From positions 62,001 through 126,000 of the forward strand of contig JAQOTA010000069.1 in the NCBI GenBank assembly GCA_029532415.1: a DNA stretch of 64,000 bases, given 5' to 3'. The position numbers and the translations under genes are program-made. The notes beneath the pieces were generated by a model. The model had not been told where the DNA came from. It was given only the letters and a program-made list of their open reading frames with translations, and did no database searches. Of this stretch, positions 42,631 through 52,555 are shown piece after piece; the first letter of the stretch is position 1, and every line of letters begins with the position of its first letter. Source of the stretch: Marasmius tenuissimus (lineage: Eukaryota > Basidiomycota > Agaricomycetes > Agaricales > Marasmiaceae).

Positions 42631-45600
42631 ATGAGGATCCAAGAACCTCGCGCTGCAGACGGCGTTGACCTCAAATGGCTGGGTGGTAAAGCTCCTGGAA
42701 CGACTCCCAGTGGCACGGCGTTTGGTGTACCATGGACTCAAGGAGAAGTTGACAAAACTACTCCCATTTCCGTAACGTCGGGAGGATCAGACATTCCAGT
42801 ACAAACCTGGCCGTTAGCCTAGTAAACTATTGTTCCTTCGTATTTGGACTGCCGACTGACGCGTAGAATCTTACAGCTGGCCTGACGGCAGCCTGAAATG
42901 GAGTGGGCATGCTCTCGAGGCGAACAGCGGGCTGTCTGACGGACTGCACCTCGCAATAGGTGAGGGCCAACGTTCTCGAGGTAGTCGTCAGGGACCTGAT
43001 TTCCACGCTTTCTCAGGTACCCCAATCGAGCCCCAAAATCCTGTTTCCGTTGAAGAATCCGGGAATAACATAACAGTCACTACGGGGTCATTCACCGGTG
43101 CGCTCACTCCCGTTTCATCGTGCTCGTCATGCTTTTCTCATGAGGCGCAAACTCTAGCTAAATTTAACACCAGTGGAGCCACCCTTGTCGACTCTTTGTC
43201 GCTGCAAGGCAAGGCAATAGCGCAAAATGGAACTCTCCAGCTTCTTCTCCAAGATGGACCTGATGAAAATGAAGTGCCTGGTGCGCGCCCGACAGTCTCC
43301 TCGTTTCAAGGCAAACTGGACACCGTAGTCGTCGAACAAAAGGGTCCGGTTCGAGCTGTCATCAAGGTATATTTTCGGACTTCTCGTGCCAGATGTTTGT
43401 TCGAGCTGACTTTCCTCTCAGGCGACTGGAAAATATAGTGGCAATGGACACGCCGACTTCTTGCCATTCTCAGTGAGGTTCTACGTTTCTGCCGGAGCAA
43501 CCTCTCTCCGAATGGTCCACTTCTTCATCTACGACGGAGATCAAACCAAGGACTTCATCAAAGGCATCGTGAGTAATTGCTCAGTATCACATTTAGTATA
43601 CTCGAACCGACAAATTTTGATAGGGCCTCGCATTCACGGCGCCCCTCTCAGACAAACCTTGGGACCGCCATGTTCGCTTCGTGACCACCGAAGGAGGAAT
43701 ATGGGGTGAACCTATTCTCGTTCTCTCTGGTCTTCGAAGAGATGCAACCGCCGCTGTTCTGACCCCCCAGTTCGAGGGCAAACCTGTTCCGGATATCAGC
43801 ACATGGCCGACGACTGTGTCCTCAGAAGTCGACCAGCTTGCTGTGTGGTCCGATTATACTCTCGACCAGTTGTCTTCATCCAACTTCACTATTGCGAAGA
43901 GAACGAATGCAGGAAGTAAGGCCTCGTTCATTCCGCATGCTGGGTTTGGCACTCGTGCCTCCGGACTTGGTTATGTCGGAGGTGCGACGTCAGGAGGCGT
44001 TGTCTTTGGCTTGAAAGGTATCCTATTTACTTCCTGCTTGCTTTCGTTCACTCTTTGACATCATCTACCCTCATTCAGACTTTTGGGAAGCGTTCCCGAG
44101 AGGACTGGACATTCGTGGTGCTCACAGTGACAACGCAATCGTGACCCTATGGGCCCACAGCCCAAGAGTAAGCCCGTGATGCCCGTCAATACCATGCTCC
44201 GCCTCACTCTGTTTAGGGACCTGCGCTCGATATGCGCCACTACGACACTGTTGCTCACGGAGTGCGTGGTCATTCCTTCCCTGTGGAATGTTCTCTGACG
44301 ATGCTTCAGCTCGATCTCTCATATGAGGATGTAGGCGACCCGGATCCCGACCCTACCGGAATCGGAAGATCATACGAAGCGTTCATTCAAGTCGTCCCAG
44401 CGACTCCTTCGCGTGATTCCCTCGCACAACTCGCGGCTGTTCATGTATGGTTTTGCCTTCTCCTGACCCCCTTCGAAGTGAAACCTAATGAGATACATTA
44501 GACCCAGTCGCCTCAAATAGTCGCAAACCCGGAGTTCTACGCCTCCCACAAGCTCTTTGGAGGTCGATGGTTGGTGCCCGTTCTTTGTGTCCTGCATTTT
44601 ACGACTGACGGGGTCTCCTCAGGAACGTTCCAGATACATCCCGAGCTGGAGCAGCCGCGATCGAAAAGCAAAAGAGCGAATTACTCGACTTCTATGTCGC
44701 TGTAAGTCTCGTTTGTAATTCGCTGGGGTGGTTACTGACCTATTTTCCTAGGAAATTGAACAAAGGAATTTCTACGGCTTTTGGAACTACGGCGATGTCA
44801 TGCACACCTACGATCAGACCCGTCATACCTGGAGATATGATATCGGTGGTTATGCCTGGGATAACGGAGAACTTGGCAAGTACCAATGTCCAAACCATTG
44901 ACATCGTGTCTGACGCATATCACCAGGTACCGACTTGTGGCTTTGGATGTCGTTCCTGCGTACTGGTCGAGCAGACGTGTTCCGTATTGCTTCTGCAATG
45001 ACGCGTCACTTGTCTGAAACCGATTTTCATCATACTGGCACTTTCGCTGGTCTCGGTTCGAGGCACAACGTTTCCCATTGGGGAGACGGTGCTAAAGAAG
45101 CCCGTGTGGGAGCTGCGGCACTGAAGAGGCCGTTCTACTATCTAACCAGTATGTGCAATGCACTCCGAAAGATATCGCGCCTTCCTCACCTAGCATTGTA
45201 GCGGACGAGCTGATTGGAGACATCATGGATTATGCACTTCAAGCTGGCGAGACTATCATGACTTGGGATCCGTTGAGGAAGGCATTGCCTCGCAACAACC
45301 CGAATCCAAACGCACCGTCACGACTCCGAATTGGTCCTGATTGGGTTACTTTGGCTGGTAATTGGTTCACAAAGTGGGAACGAACGGTGGGTTGTCCCAT
45401 TTGATTGATGGTATCTCGCTTACTGAGATCATCCTTGAAGAACGACTCAAAATGGCTGGACATGATCAAGGTCGGGATGGTGAGTCGGTAATTTCTTCGC
45501 CAAGTCGGATAGTTGAGCTCAACGCCCTCCAGAGCGATATCGGTTCTTTCGAGTTCGGTCTCTTCACAGGGAACGGTTCTGCCGTGGGCTGGAATGCAGC

Positions 45601-46475
45601 CACTGGCCATCTATATGATGAAGGAGAATCGGGGTCTGGCTCGTGCGTTCTATACCTCTTTCAATCTCCAACAACGCTCAGGTTTGGTCAGGTATCACCT
45701 CACCATGATCTTTGGTGGAGGAGAACTTCTCATGGAGGCTATGGATCTCATCAAAGACGAGCCCGAGTTTGATGCCGCCTGGCTTGACTTTTGCCGTCTG
45801 TTCAATGGCACTAACCAGGAGTAAGTAGACGAGCTCTCAAACTTGCACGGGAAAATGCCCGACTAACTATGGATCCTGAACAGGAAGATCGATCGGTACG
45901 GCAAATCATTTTCGAGTGGTGGATTCGCAAACGTAGGGTCCCTTTGCTAAAAGGGAATATTAAGTACTGACGCAAGTTGGCAACAGCTCTACGCAAAGCT
46001 CCAAGCTTACGCCGGTATGTCCCATTGCTAACAACGCCTTGATGCTGTATCTTGATACCATTTCAGGCCAACGTCTCAACGACGATTCCCTGAAGCAGGG
46101 AGCTTGGAATAACGTCAATAGTGGCACACCTATGGCTCCGGTTCAACGGGTCGAGGGTACTGATGTTCCCAATCCTGTTAACGAAGTGCGACCTCCTTTT
46201 TCAGATCCTTGGTATGAACGCTTATCTAGTTCCTCTAGATACCTAACCTCAACACGAATGATGCTGCATCTGTTTCGCTGTCGCAGTATGCGGTCCTCGC
46301 AATTGCTCCAGAGCTGGCTCCCAATCTACAGTCTCGGCACGATGATATTCAGGATCGAGAGTCACTAAAATCTACACTACACGACCCGACGGAGTTCCGG
46401 AAAGAGGAAGTATCTGATGCAGTTTCCACTGAAGTGCGCACCGGGAGATGGAAGAGATGGCTGTGTCTTGATTGA
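42631..46475 (+). CDS. PcRGLX/YetA-like protein (rhamnogalacturonan exolyase family)
   Basis: About 20 exons; 18 introns between 42822 and 46066 were placed and all phases agree. The start reads MRIQEPRAADGVDLKWLGGK, then FGVPWTQGEV and WPLAYWPDGSLKWSGHAL, the N-terminal RIFT-barrel pattern of this family. A central beta-sandwich part follows (VRFYVSAGATSLRMVHFFIY), then an alpha/alpha-toroid part (NFYGFWNYGDVMHTYDQTRH, HVSHWGDGAKEARVGAAALK-like region, YHLTMIFGGGELLMEAMDLI). Penicillium PcRGLX (family PL26) cleaves rhamnogalacturonan from its chain end; activity here is inferred. No obvious signal peptide at this start. The intron at 44876-44926 uses a GC-AG pair (GCAAGT donor). Near 46213-46240 no canonical junction joins FSDP to IPNLNTNDAASVSL, so either an odd splice or a frameshift lies there. 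Confidence 0.8.
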
Positions 46476-47191
46476 ACATGACAACGCTTGGACGAGTTGG
46501 GTTAGGTACGCAGGGTCGTTGAGCTGTGCGCTACCAATGTGCCCTTCCTTTTTGTAAACAAATACTTTCAAGAATTTTGACCTCCACCACCATGTGCGAT
46601 CCCCCCCAGTCCCAGCCTCAACATCTGGGCGCATCAGTGATAAACGTGCGTGTTGATATTTCCTCGTGCCATCGAAGGACTGTATGGAAGCGCGGGGTAG
46701 CCGCGACGCTCTAGCTGTATTCATTGCCTTTTCAAGACCCCTTGTGTAGCGTGCTCTCCGAACCATCCGCTGGTATTGTGGTCTGGAGGGTAAGCAAGTC
46801 TTATCATAACGGTTCCACAAGCGCGAACACTCCCTTCGGTTCTTTCGGCGACGGTGTCACAGCCGATTCAATGTGAAACAACGGATCTGGCACAGTGAGA
46901 ATGGCGGGAGGCCCGATGGCTCCCAACTGAATTGATTCAAGTACGCGATTATCATCGCGTATCCACAATTCAATACATTGGCAACCAAAGGTTTTCCAGT
47001 ACTTAAAAGCGCAAGCAGTACGGTTTTGTCTTCCTCCCGGCTGAGCCTCCCCTATTCCCCCCTTATTCGAGAGCGCGACGCGTTTCTCCGTTCCATTTCT
47101 AGAGTACGGCTTGACGTTCTGCTCTACCTAGTCACTCATTCCCACTCCTTACGACCTCAACGAGAAGACTACAACACCTCCCCTTCTATCC
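46476..47191. other. Intergenic, no gene recognised
   Basis: Between the PcRGLX-like gene and the second 7TM gene. A minus-strand open frame overlapping 46377-46820 runs antisense to the end of the PcRGLX-like gene and shows no domain. The last about 150 bases are likely the 7TM promoter. Confidence 0.4.
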
Positions 47192-48691
47192 ATGACGCGA
47201 CACGAACACCAACTTCCCACCTCAGCCTTCTTCGCGTTGCAGTTGATAGGCGGGCTCGGGCTCTTCGTTCTCGCATTGATTGCTGCGTTGTCGCGGAACA
47301 TCAATCGCCATCCCACTTGGTACAGCTTTTGCGCTTCATGGTGCATGAGTGCTATCTCGTATTCGTTGTTACTCCTCACGGGACAGTCGGAAAAGGCCCC
47401 TTCGTTCTCAATATGCTCTGCCCAGTCAGCACTGGTCTATTCTTCACCCGTTTTGTACGTGTTCAGAAACAGTATTCTCGTCAATTGAACAGCAGCCTGA
47501 CTGCTAGACTCTAGGACCGCTAGTTCAACGTTTGCAATGTTCATCTACGTGCGTTCATTTGACGCGTCTTCTTGATCGAATAGTGCCTCATACCCTCGCA
47601 TGGGCTATGCAGGTGTACTTCACAATCCATGCCGCTCTCACGAAAGCAGATCTATCGCATATACGAAGGTTCCGGATGCTGGTAAGAAGTCGGACACGCT
47701 CGGTGGGATTGCAACAACCAACCCCCCCGGTAGCTCATTATAATCCCCTACGTCTTATTCACGGTCTTCACATTTGGACTCTTGGTCGTAAGTCTGGGCT
47801 CAACTTCCGTTTTTCCGGGGGAAGGCCACTAATCGGAAACGTGTAGTTTGCTGCGAAGCAACCGGACTATGTTCAAAAAGCGGATAACGGGTACTACTGC
47901 AACTTTGCCACTGAAGTGCCGTGAGTTGTACCTTGCTCATTCATTGTTATGTGCTACCTCCTCCTAAACTCGTACCTGACAGGTTGAAAATATGCTCCGG
48001 AGTTTCGTTCCTCTTTTTGACAGCGATTGTAGTGTTTGAAGGTATGGTCTCGGATGTCGGGAAAATTCATTGTGCCTGCCCTCATTGATAACAATCTGCA
48101 CTACTAGCAATGATCTCTGTCCGTCTGTTCCGCCAATGGAATGTTCTGGCAGCAGTTCCGAAGGCGGTGGGAATGGCGGTCAGGGTGTTAATATTCGGTT
48201 TCGGGGTTGCTTTGGCGTGGATGTGAGTTTTGTCAAACTTCTCAATTGATTTTTGTGTTCTCCGTTCCTCACCTCTGTGATCCCCTCGCCTCCAGCCTTT
48301 GCTTCATCTACCTCTTCCCGATCGATGTAGGACCATCTGTGGACATCATCCTAGCTATCCGTACGTCCCTGCCTAATTCGAGGAATATCCGATTCCGGGT
48401 GGCATGCTGACTTGAAACTCCGGATTACTACCATCATGACTCTAGTTCCAGTTATTGGTTTGATTATCTTTGCAACGCAAAAGGTATGTCGGGTCCTTGC
48501 ACCGCAATTCTTTCACGCGGAACGCACATACTAACTTGTCTCAAAAGGATTTATACTTCTCGTGGCGACTCCCCGACCGGTTGGGCTTGAGGGGTCGTGC
48601 CAGCGCACCGACTCCTTGCAGGGTGGAATGTTCAGTTTCATCGGTGACTTCGGTGACACCGTTGACTCCCGGGAAGCAGGAGCGTGTATGA
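47192..48691 (+). CDS. Seven-transmembrane protein (7TM copy 2)
   Basis: Multi-exon gene starting MTRHEHQLPTSAFFALQLIG. First hydrophobic segments: FFALQLIGGLGLFVLALIAA, then WYSFCASWCMSAISYSLLLL, SALVYSSPVL joined by an intron to TASSTFAMFIYV, and further helices to the last exon, which reads KDLYFSWRLPDRLGLRG and ends at 48691. The layout and several motifs match the gene at 22419-24014 (WYSF-SW, SAISYSLL, and the last-exon QKDL start), so the two are paralogues about 25 kb apart. Role and ligand unknown. The internal exon borders are estimated. Confidence 0.7.
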
Positions 48692-48974
48692 TGTGATTGG
48701 AGATAGGAATGGGGTATCTAGGGGATTGAATGTACAGGTGTACTCGTATGTACCAACTATAATTTATCTAGTGAGCCGAAAGAGCTTCCAGAAGGAGTGG
48801 GAAGTTTATTCTGATTCACGACTCGCCGCAGTCCGAATGTGAATAGGGCTGCTCAATTCTACAGTTCGTCAAAAGCTCCTATGGTTCTGGATAGTCTTCA
48901 TCAAAAGGAAAGACTCTGAGCTGGCTATGGCCATGGCACAAACTGCGTGAATGCCAATTAGTCTATCTGAGCCG
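48692..48974. other. Intergenic between 7TM copy 2 and tRNA-Ala
   Basis: No gene seen. It ends at the oligo-T terminator of the minus-strand tRNA. Confidence 0.4.
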
Positions 48975-48979
48975 AAAAA
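48975..48979 (-). terminator. Pol III terminator (T5)
   Basis: Five T on the minus strand, four bases after the 3' end of the tRNA-Ala at 48983-49072. Confidence 0.7.
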
Positions 48980-48982
48980 GAT

Positions 48983-49072
48983 TGGACGTTCAGGGGATTG
49001 AACCCTGGACCTTATACACACTCAATCGTAAGGATTTGCAAAGCATACGCGCTACCACTGCGCTAAACGCCC
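48983..49072 (-). tRNA. tRNA-Ala (anticodon TGC), with intron
   Basis: Acceptor stem GGGCGTT pairs with AACGTCC and contains the G3-U70 pair that marks alanine tRNAs. D arm GCGC/GCGC, anticodon loop TTTGCA..., T arm CAGGG-TTCAATC-CCCTG, discriminator A. An intron of about 18 bases sits just after position 37, the normal place for nuclear tRNA introns; the anticodon stem TATGC/GTATA forms only when it is removed. Total 90 bases. A second, almost identical gene lies at 51484-51574 in the opposite orientation. Confidence 0.92.
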
Positions 49073-49232
49073 GTGAAGTCTCAGAGATGCTGGGGAAATA
49101 TCAGCACATACTGTACATACCCAAGGAGTCGGGTGGTCGGATACCCGGTCCTCGTCGCACGCGACGCCCAGCAGCCTCGAGCGCCTTGTTCTCTTCCACC
49201 ACCACCTGCGTATGCGTTGAACGTCGACGCCG

Positions 49233-51339
49233 ATGACAATGGACTCGCAAGCTCCGTCGTCACCGTCAATATCGACTCTCGAATACATCACGGTTCCCTC
49301 GTGTGCAACACCTCTGCACACTCAGACTACTGGCCGACATTCCAGACAAAACTCCAGGGACCTGCGACATGGACAGCCCAGCAGAATTCGAACCTCTCTA
49401 CCACGACCACCGTCGGAATATGGCTCAGACTCTCCGAGCTCTTCAGTTAGCTCACCAACCTTGAAAGGATTCGTTACGAATTCGACTTTCAATCTCTTAC
49501 CCCAGATGTTACTGTCGTCTTCCGGAGTACCCACGAGTCCTAGTGGTTCGCCGGGACAAGGCGGACAGACTCCTAGTGGAAATAACCCTGGAAGGAAGCG
49601 TACGAAGAGGTACCTCAATCTGAAAGAACCTATCGTGTTGCTCTCGAATAAGGACCCATTGTCGATACCCATCATGTCGGTCAACTTTAAAGAGTTCATT
49701 CAACGCGTTGGGCCTGTTTTTTGGCTGCAAGACCGCATCGAGGAGATCGTGTGTTGGCGAAGAGGATGGAAGATGACCTGTACTTGGTTGTCATTCTACG
49801 CTTTGATCTGTACGTATGCTCGGTCGCTTTGACTGGTCATTGCGCGAACTAACTGTCGATGTTCTTTCTGTAGGTTATTTCCCGAAACTTATATTCGTTC
49901 TACCTCATATCGCTCTCATTGGGATAATGCTGTCGACATACAGCTACCCGAAACCGAAACCAGCCCCAGTTCCCGCGTTGTTCACGGCTGCTGCTACTAC
50001 GCCGCCTTTGACATCTCCGTCGCCGTCTGAAGACAATGTCAACACGTCGAAGCCACCGTTACCTGCTCCAGTTGCCGAAGACTCGGTCGATTGGCAGGCC
50101 AACATCCAAGCTATTCAGAATCTAATGGGTGCTTAGTGCGTATTGCTATGTCTGATCGTTCTGAATAGGAACTCATGACCTTGTGTTTCTAGTGCGGAGG
50201 CCCATACTCTCGTGATGCCCCATCTCTACCATCTCTCCTTGGCTTCGCCTGCGAGCACCACCTCTGACACTGGTCTTCTGGGTCTGAAGCCAAAATCACC
50301 TTACGCGCTTCCTCTTCTCGCATTCCTAGTCATCACACTCCTGCCGACTCTTTTCCTCGTCTCATCTCCTTACTTTCCCATTCGCCTAGTTGCATTCATA
50401 GCCGGTGTAGGCCCCGTCATCCTCCTCCATCCATACATCCTCAACCTTATTACGACCTACCTCGCCGAACGCAGTTTCTCGTCATGGGTGTTCACCTTCC
50501 ACGTCCCTGCGAGCATTCGACGTTGGTTCGCCCGGATGCGTCTTCCCGAGGTTATCCAGGTAAACCAGATGACGCTCAGGAAGAAATTCAAATGGACGGC
50601 GCAACGACTTATAGACGACAACAACCTAACGGATGAATGTTGGAATAGCGAGATCCGGGAGGTGGAGTTGTGGGAGAATGAGAGGTTGGATAAGGTGCAA
50701 GCGATGAGGAGTAGGTCGGTTTCGGCTGACGGTGCGACGGGTACGGGTGTTTCGACGCAAGAGGGTTCTGATTTTGAGGGGAGGGGACATCAGAGGACGT
50801 TGACGCTTAGTCGGATTGCCACGAATGGTGCACCGAATTCGGCGGGGTGGGGTAAGAACAATTTGAAGACGGGTGAGAGAGCTGCTTGGACGAGAGGGAG
50901 GGATGGATGGAGTGGTGTTGGGGCGGATGGGTCTGTTAGGTATGTGGGTGTGTGTCCTTGTGCTGGGATTGCTCTGATAGTGTGCTTCATTTTTCTTGTC
51001 TTCTACGTTGTTTTTGGTAGCAGCAACCTTACCTTCGCGCTCTCCCCGGGATGGAACTTTGTTGGCACGGAGGACTGGAGGGCTGATTTGGAGGGTAGGT
51101 GGGCGGAGGACGTTGGTGGCGGTGATGAGAGTGAGTGAACCTCCGTCTTGCCGAGCTTAGCTTTCCATTGACACGACTTATCTGTAGATGGGTGGGTGTA
51201 CACTAACGATTCCTGGGTTGAACCGCACCCATTCGCCTACCAAGCCGCAGCTACCCGTCGGAGGCGCTGGGTGAGAAGGATATGGTATGACGTTAAATCA
51301 CTTGAAAAGGAGAAGGAGACTGCTGGCGGAAAGAGGTGA
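49233..51339 (+). CDS. Peroxin of the Pex24p/DysF family (PEX23/PEX30-like)
   Basis: Exons 49233-49809, 49874-50135, 50193-50939, 51021-51130 and 51188-51339 give about 615 residues. A Ser/Pro-rich N-terminal tail of about 90 residues precedes the Pex24p-type domain (LLSNKDPLSIPIMSVNFKEF, VFWLQDRIEEIVCWRRGWKM, then hydrophobic WLSFYALICYFPKLIFVLPH). More membrane segments follow near residues 310-365. The C-terminal DysF module includes LSPGWNFVGTEDWRADLEGR and the closing RRRRWVRRIWYD. In yeasts such proteins sit in the ER and peroxisome membranes and control peroxisome size and number and lipid-droplet sites. An 81-nt intron at 50940-51020 is a multiple of three, so retention would keep the frame and add a hydrophobic stretch. 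A second ATG at 49239 is an equally good start. Confidence 0.85.
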
Positions 51340-51483
51340 ATGAACCTCCGCGCGTGGATGGAATACAGCCTGGTCCAACCTTCTGTTTTTCTGTTGTACA
51401 TTACGGACATGGATTACACTGTATTCGCATACGGTAAGCCTACTGTTGCGGGATGTAGATTTTGCCGTTTCCCTAGTCTTCAA

Positions 51484-51574
51484 GGGCGTTTAGCGCAGTG
51501 GTAGCGCGTATGCTTTGCAAATCCTCGCGGATTGAGTGTGTATAAGGTCCAGGGTTCAATCCCCTGAACGTCCA
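51484..51574 (+). tRNA. tRNA-Ala (anticodon TGC), with intron
   Basis: Same mature sequence as the minus-strand gene at 48983-49072: GGGCGTT/AACGTCC acceptor stem with G3-U70, TGC anticodon, T arm CAGGG/CCCTG, discriminator A. The intron differs by a few bases and is one base longer. Total 91 bases. Three bases later follows a T5 run (51578-51582) that acts as terminator. Confidence 0.92.
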
Positions 51575-51577
51575 TTG

Positions 51578-51582
51578 TTTTT
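51578..51582 (+). terminator. Pol III terminator (T5)
   Basis: Five T three bases after the tRNA-Ala 3' end. Confidence 0.7.
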
Positions 51583-52555
51583 CGTCCAGGCCCACCAGGA
51601 CCGCCCTCTTTCCTTCGGACAAGAGATCGGTATATGTAGCTATTCTTCGTGGTACCTAGTACTAATGTGAGCTACGAAATCTCATCCTGAGGCCACAGTG
51701 GGACCAGTCATCGCATCACCAAGGTTCCGTTGCCTGCTTGTTGATTTGCCAATATTCATTACTCGCGACACTTGGACAGCAACCACCACCACGCTTGTCA
51801 TCAACGACCTGGAACGCCGACTGGGAATTCATGTTCATTGTTGAAGAAATAGCCTTCAATCTCATCATAGGTTCCCTGTTCCCTGATCATTTATTGGTTC
51901 CGAAATGAAAAGCCGCACTAACAGTCCATCCATCAGAGCAAGCTTCTGTCAGATCATAGCTCGGAAGAGCGGCCCTCACATGCACAAAGCGCCCTATCCA
52001 GGTGCCCCACAAGATGACGGTCCATGGCGGTCAAGAGACAGATTTTTTGGGGGTACATCCGCAAACGAAGAGGCCTGATTCCTGAACAGGGAGCAAAGGC
52101 GGCCTTGTGGCCAACCGGGCAGGGAGAAGCAGGGTGTGTTTGTTTATTTGTGGACCTTTGTTGAACGCGCGAATTCGCTACCAATTTGTGGCTTCTGGAA
52201 GAAAAGGGCCCAAAAGTCTGACCTAGTTTCGGACGAAAGCTTCGCTATTCCCGTCCTCGGAAATCGGCGAGAGACCGTCGGTGTCCCAAAAGGGAAGTCG
52301 CAAAAATCTGACCTAAACCCTGTCAATGGGGAGGATCGAGGGTTCATATAAACCTAGACAGCGCGATTCAACGCGTCTTCTCTCTTTCTTTCCTACCACC
52401 ATCATCCCAATCTCATCCAAATCACTCGCCCTTAATAACTTTATATCTTAATCGTCCCAAACCAGTCCTCAGCTCTCCTCCTCAGTATTGCTATCGACTT
52501 GCATAACGCTTTCCATCGCTATCATATCGTGTATTTCTCTCCAGTTTTCGTCAGA
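51583..52555. other. Upstream region and 5' leader of the RNA-binding protein gene
   Basis: About 0.97 kb. Holds a direct repeat AAAARTCTGACCTA (52212-52225 and 52302-52315, 90 bases apart), a TATA-like CATATAAAC at about 52345, and then a strongly pyrimidine-rich leader (TCTTCTCTCTTTCTTTCC) up to the start codon. No other gene seen. Confidence 0.45.

Noticed and set aside
46377..46820. Minus-strand frame of 147 codons
   Set aside because: Half of it is antisense to the last exon of the PcRGLX-like gene and it has no recognisable features.
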